Below are positions 32,593-44,800 of a stretch of DNA of 64,000 nucleotides, piece after piece. Position 1 is the first letter of the stretch; each line of letters begins with the position of its first letter. The notes beneath the pieces were generated by a model that saw nothing but the letters and a program-made list of their open reading frames with translations, was not told the origin of the DNA and did not search any database. The stretch is from Coix lacryma-jobi var. lacryma-jobi (Eukaryota > Streptophyta > Magnoliopsida > Poales > Poaceae). The position numbers and the translations under genes were made by a program. The stretch is taken from positions 173,692,503 through 173,756,502 of the forward strand of contig CM019823.1 of assembly GCA_009763385.1 (NCBI GenBank), in the 5' to 3' direction.

Positions 32593-33747
32593 TCATGGGA
32601 ACGCGCCGTTGGGGGTGGGCAAGTCCGGCCACGCCACGGACATCGCCGCCGGCCCGGCGGCCCAGTACTGCATCTCGGCCGCGGGGATGGAGACCGGCGG
32701 GAGGTCGAGCCCGACCGTGGCGCAGCTGGCCGAGACGCTCGACGCGGCCGGCGGGAGCGAGGTGAGCGCCGTGGTGCAGGGCAGGGACGTGGCGCCGCCG
32801 CCAGAGGCTGCTTCGTACTCGTGCCCGCCGCGTCCAGCGGCGCTGCTCACCACGGCGTGAAGCTGGTCGCTGTAGTAGCTTGCTGCCGGCGACGACGACG
32901 GCGGGGGCAGCTTTAGCCCGAGGCTGGACAGCACGTCGTGATGCTGGCCCAGCGGGCCCATGCCGAGCTGGGAGTGGGAGTCCATGTGCGCCGGCGTAGG
33001 GATGGCACGCGGCGCGGACTGCGGCCACAGCGACGGCGCCGTGCCGCCGGCATTGTTGCCCGCGCCGGGCAGGACGTGGAGGGGCAGGTGCGCCATGGAG
33101 TCGAGGCCGAGGAGCCTGTGCATGCTGCCGCCACCGCCGCCGCCGCCGTGGCCGCCGCTCTGCACGCCCCTGGCGCTGTTGAGCAGCGCCATGAGCTGCG
33201 CGGCGGCCGCCTGCTGCGAGGACGCCCAGGGCCCGGGGCCGGCGCCCATACCCATGCCCATGCCCATGCCCAGACCGACGCCGAGGCCCAGCGACGGCGC
33301 GCCGCCCACGGCCTTGCAGGCGATCGCCGGCTTCGCGACGGGCATGGGCATGGGGCGCGGCTTGCGGCAGCCGCCGCCGATGGGGACGTTGCGGAGCGCG
33401 CCGCCCTTGGTCCAGTACCGGCGGCACGTCTTGCAGAAGTGGCGCGGCTGGGTGAGGTTGTAGTTGTTGTAGTAGCAGAACTTGGTGTTGGAGGAGTTAC
33501 AACGGGGGCACCGCAGAGGCGTCTGCTCCGCCGGTTGCCCCTGCTGCCCTTGGCCCTGCGGCGACGACGTTGCCGACGTCGACCGCTGCTGCTGCTGCGC
33601 AGACGAGCGCGACGACGTCGAGGAGGAGGACGTGGGCGACGGGTTGGAGACGACGGGATGCAGCAGCAGGGGCAGAGACGCCGGGTTCAAGTCGTTCACG
33701 CTCTTGAGTTGGTCCATGGCGGCCCCGCCGAGCAGTTCTTGGATCAT
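32593..33747 (-). CDS. Dof-type zinc-finger transcription factor, 384 aa
   Basis: A plant-specific nuclear DNA-binding protein that recognises AAAG cores. The start at 33747 gives MIQELLGGAAMDQLKSVNDL; an in-frame Met at residue 11 is an alternative. A Ser/Gln-rich N-terminus precedes the single Dof finger at about residues 79-129, with Cys80, Cys83, Cys105 and Cys108 in the C-X2-C-X21-C-X2-C spacing and the family-typical YYNNYN and RYWTKGGALRNVP motifs. Downstream are a Met-Pro repeat (MPMPVAKP), a Gly-Met repeat (about residues 159-170), a Gly-His run and a long low-complexity tail. The gene is uninterrupted in the window, as many Dof genes are; a short upstream exon cannot be excluded. 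Opposite-strand open frames are GC-rich shadows. Which Dof subgroup it belongs to I cannot say. Confidence 0.93.
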   Translation of the reverse strand: MIQELLGGAAMDQLKSVNDLNPASLPLLLHPVVSNPSPTSSSSTSSRSSAQQQQRSTSATSSPQGQGQQGQPAEQTPLRCPRCNSSNTKFCYYNNYNLTQPRHFCKTCRRYWTKGGALRNVPIGGGCRKPRPMPMPVAKPAIACKAVGGAPSLGLGVGLGMGMGMGMGAGPGPWASSQQAAAAQLMALLNSARGVQSGGHGGGGGGGSMHRLLGLDSMAHLPLHVLPGAGNNAGGTAPSLWPQSAPRAIPTPAHMDSHSQLGMGPLGQHHDVLSSLGLKLPPPSSSPAASYYSDQLHAVVSSAAGRGGHEYEAASGGGATSLPCTTALTSLPPAASSVSASCATVGLDLPPVSIPAAEMQYWAAGPAAMSVAWPDLPTPNGAFP

Positions 33748-33947
33748 GGTGATGGATGGCGATAACTCAGGATCAAAAAAGGCTTCTTGAAGCAGAAGAG
33801 GTTTGGGCTCTTTCTTGGAGATGACAAAGGCGGAGTGGAGTGGTTGCTTTCAGGTTCTAGCTTTGTGGTGTGAATCAGAGGGATGGATCGGAGGAGGCTG
33901 CTGGAGTGCTGGGGTGGGGTAGTGCGGAGTGGTACTGGGGTGTGGCG

Positions 33948-33958
33948 GCTTATAAAGA
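33948..33958 (-). promoter_or_regulatory. TATA-like box of the Dof gene
   Basis: The minus strand reads CTTTATAAGCC about 200 bp upstream of the Dof start codon. Position and sequence fit a core promoter; transcription start not verified. Confidence 0.55.
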
Positions 33959-33959
33959 C

Positions 33960-36900
33960 GTCGTCGGATCGTCGGAGCTGGGAGAGAGGGGGGAGGAGAA
34001 TGATCTATCCTGATTCCTGCCATGCCATGGATTGGATCGGATTGAGCTAGGGCTATAGCTGCCGCTTTGTTTTGTTTGTTTTTCTGTGTGTGCCTTGCTT
34101 GGCTTTACTTGTCTGCGTTCTGTGTTCAGAAACCAAAGCTTTGTCTTGACGTGTGATTACCTTGGACACTTTGTTGGCTGCAAGTGGGGTACAACCAGGG
34201 TTTAAGGGCATGTTAAACAGGAGGGAGGGACCGTGGGGACCACCGCCACAAGTTCCTTGGAATGATGAATGTGGTAGGGTTTCACTCCACTCCACAGTTT
34301 GGAACACTGCCATGTTCTAGTTCCAACTGACCTACCTGTCTCCGTTTTGGGGCGTCTGTTTTGTGTACCCATATGCAGGTTCATCACTTTACCAAATGAT
34401 CTACTGTACTAGCTGCCTAGCAGGCTAGCACTGCTACTACAATTTCACAAGAGATGCTTGGGTTTACCACACCTACAGCCAGCCCTGCTTTGAAATCCAA
34501 GAAGCACGCAGTATATCTTTCGCACTTTTTTTCGAAAGAAGAAAGAAGCAACCTTTCCTGAAAATCCAGAAGTGTTCCCGCACAGTGCCTTTTTTTCGTT
34601 TTCATGGGAACTATGCCTTTTTTAACTCCGTTTTCACGGGGAAAAAAGAGTAACCGTACGTAGAAAACGGAGGTGTATCATTTCTGAGTGTGTCACCATG
34701 ACCTTTATGCTTTTTTCACGGTTCAACTTAGTTCTATCTAATTTTAGTTCAAAATCATGATTCAATATTTATTAGGTTCGATCCTTAAATTTACTTCGCT
34801 AAATAAGAAGTCCACCTATCTCCCTTTTCTATATATACGAAAATGTGGAGCCCCGAGCATCACATCGTCGCATTCAGCGGACTGTGGTACACTGGTACGC
34901 AACGTCATGATCGACCGGTCTTCTGGTGGTAGGGCCGGGCTGGCAGCGTGTGATCATGGCACTCCAATGCGGAGGCCGGAGCACTACGAGTTGTTCTTGT
35001 TGTTGGACAAGGGAGATCAAATCATCACTGGAATTTTCTAAGCCGGAAGGAAAGGAACATGCACGGTGTCTCATTCATGAGCAAAACAGGTGGAGATCAT
35101 GGAGACGCGGGAGAGGATTATTCTCCATTCCATTCCCCAATCATGCAGTCAATGCCCGGGGTCGGAGAGGCCAAGGGCCAGAGGAGGCACAGACCACAAG
35201 AGTACAAGGTCATGTGTGTCGTCGTTGCCCAACGCCGAGCATGCATGCCTGTAACAGCAGCAGCTGTGGTGGTGGCGGCTCGTAACCTGACAATTTGAGG
35301 GGGGGCCTTGGAAATGGAAGGCTCTAAAAATGGGCTTATCGCCCACCAGCTTGGTCGGCTGGAACTGCATGCCGCAGCCTTGACCGTCCGCGTCCGGGGA
35401 AACGCCAGAGCTTTGTGACTCATGCATGAGGTGACAACCGGCCTTGACACCCCCAGCAATTTGGTTTGAACAAGCCACAGGAAGCATATTGCATTGCAGC
35501 TATGTGTGTGTGTGTGTTTTGACAAGATCAGCTGTGTGTTGAAGGCCCCGTTCGCTTCTGAGCAGCACTGCATGATGATTACCAGTGACGTTACCAATGT
35601 GATGGTCTCATTTGGCAGTCACACTCCAAGCTGTTCAGATTCAGAGGGATACAATCATACGGAGTAGGAGTACTCCTCTCCTGCTCCTACAACGCCGCGC
35701 GTTTTTGAGCTGCGTTTACGTCCAGATTCGGGAATATGTGGTGACTTTACTGCCTTGAGTGGGGTATGTGGTGACATGTTAAAAAGCTCTGAACGTACAG
35801 GAGCATCACTTCACTTACCACTTTGTTGCATTCAGGGATAGATGTACTACATGCACGCTCTATTTTCTACAGTATACTGTATAAAACATGTTCGTCCTTG
35901 AGAAGTTCATGCACAGTAACTATTCGGGTACATATACTGCTCCAGTACCATCACATATTGGAGGCCACGGCTCCCAAAGAAATTTGACAAGGATTCCTAC
36001 GTTAAACATATTGTAGTATCATTCCTAATAAATCGGCTGATAAATTGGAAGAGCCATACAGGGCGGAGTGCTGTGCTCCACGGGGGCAACAGGGGCTTTG
36101 TCTGGACGTGGCGAAACGCATGTACCAGTAGCACTACGTACGCACACACAGCACGCGTGGTACTGTATAACCAACCACCGTACCGCGCTTCTTCCCGTCT
36201 GCCGCCACGGTCATATGCATGCACGATGCTGCAGCTGCACACTGCGCCTGCGCCGCTGCAGAGTGCAGACTGGAAATTTGGAATCCTCCCTGCAAAGCGC
36301 AACCGGCGTCCGGACGGACGGACGGACTGGTCGCCTCTCGCACTCGCCTGGTCTCGGTCGGTCGGTCGGTCGGCGTGGTGGCCCAGTCCCCGACGCCCGC
36401 AGGGACCCACACAGAGGGGGCCAGCTCGTAACGCACGCCTATCGTCACCACGGTCACGGCCATGGCCCCATATGCATCCTTTGCGGCCAGATTATTATTC
36501 ACCAATAATCACTGACAGATACGGATGGGGAAAAACGATACTACTAGTAGTACTGTACTACAGTAGTACGTACGGAGTACTGTACTGTATTATACAGCAA
36601 GAAAAAGAAAGAAGAAAAAACCCTGGTCTCGGTCGCTCGATTGTCGATTCACATTTCACACCACTTGTTCTGCAAAGCTGCTGGTCAGTGTTCTTGTGTG
36701 TGCCCGCGACCGCGACGGCCAGGTCGGAAACCACTCGATCGATCGATCGATCGTTTGCGAAGCAGAGACAGAACCAGAAGGGCCCTGCCGTTGGTCTATC
36801 CTATCCTCCTCTATCGTTAGCCAAGCAAGCACTCGGCGGCGAATGATTAACGCCCTCCTGGCGCCCGTACGCCGTTCAGTCAAATTTACGCTGCGACGCA

Positions 36901-39056
36901 TCGCGTGCAGCAGATGCAGGTCGGGCGCGTCGGAGCGTGCCGCGCGGGGACGGGCGTTCGGTCGTACGGAAACGGCCGCGCGCAGGTGCATTGCTGCCCG
37001 CTCCCACGCCGCGCGCCCGAATTGCGGATTCCATCCATCCAGCGCCGGTCCACACGACGATCCCAGCCAGCCGAGCCGAGCCGAGCGTCTCGTCTCGTCG
37101 TCTCGGTGCGGCGCCGCATGCGAGCCCTCCCGATGCCTCAACCCTGGATGGATGCCAGCAAGTGACCGGCAGCCGCGGGGCGGCCGGGGCCGGGTCCCCT
37201 CTTGTTTGGGCCGACCCCGGTGATGAGCGGCACGGCAGGGAGGGCCGGCAAACGCAAAGCGGAAAAAGCGACACGCGCAAAAGCGAGAGGCTACCGGGTG
37301 GCTACCTAGCGGAGAGCCGCGCGCTGGCTGGTGCTGGTGCCTGCCCTGCTGCTGCTGCTGGTGCTCTCCTGTGCCGGTGGATTTGACTCCTAGAAACCCG
37401 GGCTCCCTAGTCCTTGCCCGGCCCGATGGCTGGTGGCTGCTTCGCTTCTCCCGGACACGACGACCGACCGATCATGCATGGAGACCGACGACGACGAGAT
37501 GCATGAGAGATTCTCCCCTGGACTCGACACCCCCTGAGCCCTGACGACGTGTCTGCATGTGCTACTAGTACGTACGTAGCTCCTCATCTCGACTCTACTA
37601 CTACTACTACTACGTGTACGTGGAGTAGAGTAGGAGTAGCTCGTTCCGTGTCATCATGGTACACGCTACACTGACCCGCTGGCTGTCTAGGAGTATAGCC
37701 ACACCACTGTTTGTTCGTCGATTCCTTTGTTTTCCCCGGCATGCATGGGCATCTGCTGCATCTGCATGGTAGGACGTAGTAGGAGCAGTAACGACGGGAA
37801 GGAAACGCCGCCGCGCCGAGGCGTTGTTGCTGTTGCTGGTGGAGGCCTGGAGCCCAATAATCATGGTGTACTGTTGGGTGGAATGGAACGGAAGTTTAGC
37901 AGCACATGTTTCGGATGACACGAAAGCAATGTGGCCAATAGGTAGCATGCATGCATGCAGTACGATCAAAAGCTAGCTAGCAGCTCTGAGTTTGTAGAAG
38001 CGAAGGAAACTACGGTGCTGATCAGGATTTCAGAACGTGGAAAGGTCCAATATTGCGGTGTGCCATGATGGCTCATGAGTGAGGATGGAAAGGGTGGGTT
38101 CTTCTTGCCTTGGGACCGAGAGATGATGGGAGAAAGAGAGAGAGAGACATCAGACATGAGAGACACCAACATGCATGCACTCCGGAATCGGAGTCTGGGC
38201 ACGCTGAAATCTTGGGTGAGTGGCCGCCGTGCCATGAGTAGGGGAGGAGTCACAACAATTGTGCCTGGGCTGGCCAGCACTTTCGGAGTTCGGGAAAGAT
38301 GAAGAATGGACGGCATGGACTGACGGCCCGAAAGGACGGGTGCAGGCAGCAGGCAGGCACAGGCGGCTGCAGTGCCGCCTCGTACGGGGCCCTTGCCCTT
38401 GGGCCAACACGCCAACACATGTTTGTCCACCGCCCGTCGGCGTCCACTCTTGTACCCACCCTTGCATGCTTTTTTCCTCTGTGCGCCCGGGGGGCTCTCC
38501 TCCCTTTGTTGCCTCTCACACTCACCAGTCACCTGCTGAGGCCGCAGCTAGTACTAGTACTCATCGGTCGCCGGCGAGGTGAAGGCCTGAACGTGCTAGC
38601 GGGGTGAGGTCTGCAGTGTACTGCACGCAGGCCGATGCATGCATGCACCTCAAGAAGAGAAGAATACATCGGGTGGGCCCGGGTGTGGGGGACGCCGCGT
38701 CTTTTCTCGCCGGCCAGAGCCGGAGCGTCGGAGCGAGACGAGAGACGACGGGACTGCCGGCAGATTAGCGCAGGAAGCATGATGATGGTGGTCAAGCTCG
38801 GGATTCGTGCCGTCTGCGCTTAAGCTGTTCAAAAAGGCGCAAGAGAGGCACGCGCTTGAAAATTGGGGCACCACACCACACCACACCACTGCTAGCTGAT
38901 GGAGCAGGGCTGCATGCTGCCGCCTGCTCTCGCAAATCCACGCTTGAAACGAGGTGATCTTTGCCATGCCACCAGAATCTTTCGGGCGGTCTTCATGAGA
39001 TACAGTAGCGTGGAATGCCCAGTCCCTGCTGAATCCGCGGCCGGTAGAGTACATAC
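33960..39056. other. Gene-free intergenic region with simple repeats
   Basis: Five kilobases with no convincing gene on either strand. Many overlapping GC-rich open frames (about 36000-37400 and 38000-38800) lack domains and occur in several phases at once. Simple repeats include TGTGTGTGTG near 35503, GATCGATC near 36738-36755, GGTCGGTC near 36355-36372, (CTA)n near 37597-37613, GCATGCATGCATGC near 37947 and ACCACACCAC near 38875. The far left is probably Dof promoter. Confidence 0.5.
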
Positions 39057-39110
39057 CACTACTAGAGAACAGGCCTTTGGACGATTTGCAAAATCAGCAT
39101 TAGCCACGGA

Positions 39111-39535
39111 AAAATTTGCGCCCGGGACTAGAAAGCCCTTTAGCCCCGGTTGGTAACACCAACCGGGGCTAAAGCTCCCCAGCCCAACGGCTCAATTGTC
39201 AGAGGGGCCTTTAGTCCCGGTTGGTGTTACCAACCGGGGCTAAAGACCGGCCTTTAGCCCCGGGCCGTAACACCAACCGGGACTAAAGGTTTTGCCCCGG
39301 TTGGTGTATGCAGCCGGGGCTAAATGTTGGCATCTTTAGCCCCGGGCCGTAACACCAACCGGGACTAAAGGTTTTGCCCCGGTTGGTGTATGCAGCCGGG
39401 GCTAAATGTTGGCATCTTTAGCCCCGGTTGGTAACACCAACCGGGACTAAAAGGTTTTGTTCCGGTTGGTGTACCCAGCCGGGGCTAAATGCCAACATTT
39501 AGCCCCGGCTGGGAATAAGGACCGGGGCTAAATGT
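39111..39535. repeat. CACTA 5' subterminal inverted-repeat array
   Basis: At least ten TTTAGCCCCGG or CCGGGGCTAAA-type motifs in alternating orientation form several hairpins, e.g. GGTTGGTAACACCAACC. An 82-bp unit is tandemly repeated (starts 39253, 39335 and, partly, 39417). Such arrays are the transposase-binding ends of CACTA elements. Confidence 0.92.
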
Positions 39536-40304
39536 CCCTCCCTATATTTGAAATGTTCTTCTACCTCCAGCCGTGCCCGAGCTCCTGTCTTCATTTTTCT
39601 TCATTCAGTCACTGCTTGCTCTTGCTTGCTTGTTTGCTCTCTTCTCCTCCGGTGATTTTTGTTTGTTAACACATCTCCGGCGATTGATTTATTTCATCAC
39701 ATCTACACCGCCATCGACTCGTTGAAAGGTTACTAGCTTAAGTTATTCATTTTTGTAGCTATTTTGAGTTCATTGACTTGATAGTTCAAATTATTAATCT
39801 AAAAACAAAATATGACCGTTTAATTAGTTTATTTTAGTCTTTTAGAGAAATGTGACCGGTTTAGAAAAACAAAATATATAATACTTTAGTTTAGAAAATG
39901 TGACCGGTTTAATTAGTTTTTTTTGAAATAGAGATCATTTAAATCATTTGTTTACACAAAAATTAGAAATATATAATACTTTAGTTTAGAAAATGTGACA
40001 GTTTAATTAGTTTTTTTTGAGGAATAGAGATCATTTAAATCATTTGTTTACAGAAATTAGAAATATATAATAATTTAGTTTACAAAATGTGACCGTTTTA
40101 ATTAGTATATTTTATTATTTTGGAGAAATAGAGATTAGTTAAATTAGTTGTTTACAGAAATTAGAAATATATAATACTTTAGTTTACAAAATGTGACCGG
40201 TTTAATTAGTATATTTTATTATTTTGGAGAAATAGAGATCAGTTAAATTAGTTGTTTACAGAAATTAGAAATATATAATACTTTAGTTTACAAAACGCAG
40301 AAGG
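39536..40304 (+). other. CACTA leader with tandem repeats, possible 5' UTR intron
   Basis: AT-rich leader after a C-rich segment that looks like a transcription start region. Four tandem units of 95, 94, 104 and 104 bp run from 39883 to about 40280, each with ACTTTAGTTTA(G/C)AAAATGTGAC. The stretch ends TACAAAACGCAG, an acceptor-like site just before the small ORF; with a GT near 39728 this would make a 5' UTR intron (inference). Confidence 0.6.
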
Positions 40305-40604
40305 ATGCCTGCTTGGTATGTTGTTTTCGAGGGCACCAAACCAGGTATTTACACCAGCTGGGCCGAGTGCAGTCAGTATGTCCTCAAAGTTAAGGGAGCT
40401 GTGCATAAAAAGTACAAGTCTTTTGAGGAAGCTTCTGCAGCTCTAGATGCTTTTAACTCAAGAATCAACTCAATTCCTACTGCACCTACCCCTACCTTAC
40501 CTTCCTATCCGGTTGGAGTGGCAGACAGTACATCTTGTTGGACTGTGATGTGGGAAAAATGTGCAGGTGTTGTTAGTTGCTTTGGTTGTGGCCAAGTGGA
40601 TTAG
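40305..40604 (+). CDS. Small ORF with RNase H1 N-terminal/viroplasmin-like domain (99 aa)
   Basis: Residues 1-50 carry the motif pattern WYVVFEGTKPGIYTSW, EC, KGAVHKKYKSFEEAS, that is, aromatic-V-V-x-G-x-x-PGIY-x-SW and a KKxxSxEEA helix start. This is the hybrid-binding fold found at the N-terminus of eukaryotic RNase H1 and in caulimovirus viroplasmin (PF01693-type, family knowledge). The C-terminal half has no recognisable fold and no RNase H catalytic domain. The ORF lies inside the CACTA element, 115 bp upstream of the transposase frame, on the same strand. It may be its own product or a first exon. Role unknown; RNA:DNA hybrid binding is the fold's usual property. Confidence 0.7.
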   Translation: MPAWYVVFEGTKPGIYTSWAECSQYVLKVKGAVHKKYKSFEEASAALDAFNSRINSIPTAPTPTLPSYPVGVADSTSCWTVMWEKCAGVVSCFGCGQVD

Positions 40605-40775
40605 GCTGCACTGTTATCTTGATGTAATAATTAATTAATTAGACAAGTTCAACTGCTACTACTTTTATGCCACCAGTGATTCTTACTAAATTTCATGTCA
40701 GACATTTTATAATTTTATTTGTTTATAAGAATGAGAGATCGATATAATTATGTGATATGTCATATAATGCAGACG

Positions 40776-41836
40776 ATGACACGTCACTGGATGTACAATG
40801 TCGATCGTCGCTCAAAAGAGTTCATTGATGGCGTGCATTATTTTTTAAGAGTGGCCGAGGCAAACAAGCGGAATGGTTTTATGTGCTGCCCATGTGCCCT
40901 TTGTAATAATTCGAAGGAATATTCTAGCTCAAGGAGTCTTCACTCACACTTGTTCAAGTCGGGTTTCATGCCAAACTATAGTTGTTGGACGAAGCATGGA
41001 GAAACTGGGGTTATGATGGAAGAAGGTGAAGAAGAACAATTGGACCCTGACGATGACATTATTGCTCAATACGGTGACTTTGGTGATACTGCAATGGGGG
41101 AAGGTGAAGAAGAGGCAAGTGCAGAAGACACACTCGCTGAAGATGATGCTCTTGGTGATGTCATTCGTGATGCACAAGGAGATTGCGAAAGTGAAAAGGA
41201 GAAGGCTAAGTTTGACTGTATGCTAGAGGATCACAGGAAATTACTATACCCGTCTGCTGCAGATGGACAAAAAAAGTTAGGCACAACACTTGAGTTGCTA
41301 CAATGGAAGGCACAGAATGGTGTATCTGACAAGGCATTTGGACAATTATTGAAGATTATAAAACAAAAGATGCTTCCGAAGCCTAACGAATTACCCGGCA
41401 CTACGTACGAAGCAAAACAAGTGGTCTGTCCTTTGGGTTTAGAAATCCAGAAGATACATGCATGTCCTAATGACTGCATCCTGTACCGTGGCAAGGAATA
41501 CGAGAATTTGGATGAATGCCCTGTATGTAACGCGTCACGATATAAGATCAGGCGAGATGACCCTGGCGATGTTGAGGGTGAAGAACGTCCCCGGAAGAAA
41601 ATCCCTGCCAAGGTTATGTGGTACGCTCCTATAATACCACGCCTGAAACGTCTGTTCAGAAACAAGGACCATGCAAAGTTGGTGCGATGGCACAAAGAAG
41701 ACCGTAAGGTAGACAACATGTTGAGACACCCTGCAGATGGGTCCCAGTGGAGAGCAATAGACAGAGAATTCCCAGAATTTGCAAAAGATGCTAGAAACTT
41801 AAGGTTTGGTTTAAGTACGGACGGGATGAATCCTTT
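40776..41836 (+). pseudogene. CACTA transposase, N-terminal part (Tnp2 type), cut by Gypsy insertion
   Basis: I place the start at the ATG at 40776, just after an acceptor-like ATAATGCAG; the frame is open back to 40719. Residues ~1-80 show the transposase-associated domain (DRRSKEFIDGVHYFL, NKRNGFMCCPCALCNN, LHSHLFKSGFMPNY). An acidic linker follows, then the start of the Tnp2 domain (KPNELPGTTYEAKQ, CPNDCILYRGKEYENLDECPVC, KVMWYAPIIPRLKRLF) to DGMNPF. At that point the Gypsy element with TSD CCTTT (41832-41836) interrupts. The product cleaves and rejoins the CACTA ends in intact relatives; this copy is disabled. Confidence 0.92.
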
Positions 41837-44800
41837 TGTAACGTAACGGCTCTAATCCCATGGCCCACTGATCACCGTCAACCACTGACAGTCGATCCGT
41901 ACAGCCAAGAGGTTAGGACCGGTTCCGCTACTGGGCTACATCAGTGCCCGTTGTCCGCAGGATCATCTCACAATTCAGTTACAATCTCTTTAACATTTTG
42001 ACAAGTAACATCGGAGTAAATAGCGGAAGACTTAGATAACAATAGTTTTACAAACCAGGGTTCCACATAAAATTAAAGTGAAGTTATTACAGACCATAGT
42101 TCAAATAGATAGAGTCGGCAAGTAGCATATGACAACAACTTAAGGTAAAGATACATCCCCCAGCCCGAGGGTGAATAATCACTCATCGGCCTCATCGGCC
42201 TCCTCCTGAACAACGGTCACACAGCAGGGTCCAAGGCATACTGAGGAATCTGCCATACCTGCAACATGGGTAATAAAACCCTGAGTACAAAGGTACTCAA
42301 CAAGACTTACCCGACTAAAGAAAAAGGGAGAAGACTCAGGAATGAAAGGCTTAGGGTAGTCAAGGTAAGGCTTAAGCAAGATCAAGTATTTTGCAGAAAA
42401 ACATTTTTTGTAAATCTTATTTTATTTTGAAAGGTTCAGAATTTCCTCAATTCTTCATCATTCATGATTCATTTTACATTTTAAAATATTCCTAGTTGAG
42501 AACCACTCTCCGTTGACAGTCAGTGGACCAAGTCTCCATAACCGAGGAGCAACGTTAATCCGGATAAAGAATACTCAGCTGAGGATCCCTATTCACACTG
42601 CATATGTAGCACCCAAGCTTGCATATGCCAACTCGTCTACCACGATTCCTCCAAGATTGGGCCCGGTCCTACGCCACCCGGAAGTACAGTACACCACTCC
42701 AATCCGGGCCTCTAACCCACGTGGGTACATGCTACCTTCCGCCATCTCTCCACTCCCAGTGCGCGGTTGTCGGTCCAATAATGGATTTCTCGGAGCCAGA
42801 GCTTTCCGTAGTATGTGAATAGTTACAAGTCTTGACCAGCAGGCCCCCATACGGATGGTCCCTACATTTTTCCGCCAGCGACAAGCACCTCGGGCCTCTA
42901 ACCCAAGAGTACAGGTCCTGTCGGTTTTTCAACCCTGTCCCGGTCGGTGTCAACTGTTGAGTCCCGGACTACAACATGACGGCACCGTACGCAAGGACAA
43001 CCTCTCCTTCCCATTGACTAAGTACGGATCAGATACTTAGCCAATAGTGGGAGTAAAGCCAAAATCCCATAAAGATTCTTAAGTGATCACACTTTTGAAA
43101 TTGGCCTTTTTATTGCAAATCTATTTAATAGCATTGCTAAGCATTTTTCAAATACTTTTTGAAAGGCAGGTATCGGGTGTATCAGTGGTCAAGGTGGATA
43201 GTGCATCAATTAGGATAGCACACAACTCCTATAAACCTAATGCAATAATTTAACTCAAAAGCATTTAAGGAAACATTTTATAAATTCAAGGAAAGGGGTT
43301 AAATGCACCGGGGCTTGCCTTGGATGGCAAAAAGAGCGGGGTTGGTGGTGTAGGTGCCGGAGCTCGGGGTCGCCTCGGGGACAGATCCTTCGGTGGCTAC
43401 CTCGACTTCAGGTCCTTCTTCGTCAACTATACGGATGCAATGATGAATGCTCATGAGAATGATGATATGGACTTAAGGTGCAAGACAATTCCACTGATTT
43501 TAGATTACTTTTAAACAAAGCATGATTGAATTCTAGGTTGAGCATAAAAGGTAATCATTTCTTCCTTAAGCAATATTGATTAACTAGCCCTTAATATAAT
43601 TATCCTAAGCACCAACCAAACCTAGCATCACAAACATCATAGACCAAAGGGTAGGGGTCTATGAACATCAATCAATCCAAAGATCACATCATCAACACTT
43701 ATTACCAACCCTAATCCATCTTTTCTATTTTCTTAATTTATTTAAAAGGTCATTTTATGAAGTTGCTCCAAAAATTACCAAATTAATCACATAAGTTCAT
43801 TATGGTGTAGATAGATGGAAAAACAAATTTCATAATTTTTGGAGGTCATTAAGGTGCTCAAATAAAATCAGACATTAATTAGCAAAAGGCACTATTTAAC
43901 AATTAAAATAAAAGCTCAAAAAACAACTTGTTCCAAAAGACTTCAAAATTTTACCAGAGACTAAACATGGCATAAGAAGCTCACAAAATTTGTCTCATGA
44001 TTTTTGGAGTTATAAATCACTCTCCAAAAATACCAAAACCTTCATTTTTCAATTAAAAGGGGAATTTTACATTTTCAAATTTTTGCACAAAACTCAAGTT
44101 TCATATTTTCATAAAATACTCCAGAGCATAAAGAGTCTACCACAAAAATTTCAGAATTTTTGGATGCACACAGAAAATCATACAAAAAAGAGAAAACAGA
44201 AAACATTCACATCTCTCAGAAAAAGAGAAGAGCACTGTGCTCGTTCTAGGCCGGGCTCGGCGAGAGTCGCGGGGCTCGGGCGAAACGAGAAGAGAAGTGA
44301 GCCTCGGTCCGAGGCCGGACTCGGGCGAGACGGAGAGCATGCGTCGCCGAGGCTGGGCTCGGTCGAAGCGGAGGGTCATGCGCTTGCCGAGGCTTGGGCT
44401 CGGGCGAAGCGGAGAAAATAGGCCTCTGCCCGAGGCGTGACTTGGGGCTCGGGCGAAACGGAGTGAAGCAGAGGCCGAAGACTCGATGCTTACCACGTGT
44501 CGGAGGCAGGGCTCGAGGGTGAGGCTCGACTCGAGGGTGAGGCTCGACACGAGGGCGAGGCTCGACACGAGCTCGAGGGGGAGAAGATGACCGCGGCGGC
44601 GCTCCGGCGGTCCGGCGGTCCTGAGCAACAACAGCGACCGCAAGGGCCGGGTTAGAGTCGCACGGGGTCAAGGAACACAACACGGGGGTCGGGAGAAGGT
44701 ATCTGTGGCCGGAGACGGCGAATTCCACGAACCCGAGCTCGCCGGGTTTCGGCCGGGGATGGGGACGGCGAGCTTACGCCGGGCAAACGGCGGCGGGGAA

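Noticed and set aside
32546..33765. Large open frames opposite or out of phase with the Dof gene
   Set aside because: They are GC-rich shadows of the Dof coding frame; only the Dof frame shows a domain.
36000..38830. Many 60-190 codon frames upstream of the Dof gene
   Set aside because: High GC content keeps several frames open; no domain, no consistent coding frame and no promoter or splice pattern.
39111..39535. CRISPR-like repeat array
   Set aside because: The repeats alternate in orientation, vary in spacing and lie at a CACTA end in plant DNA; they are transposon subterminal repeats.
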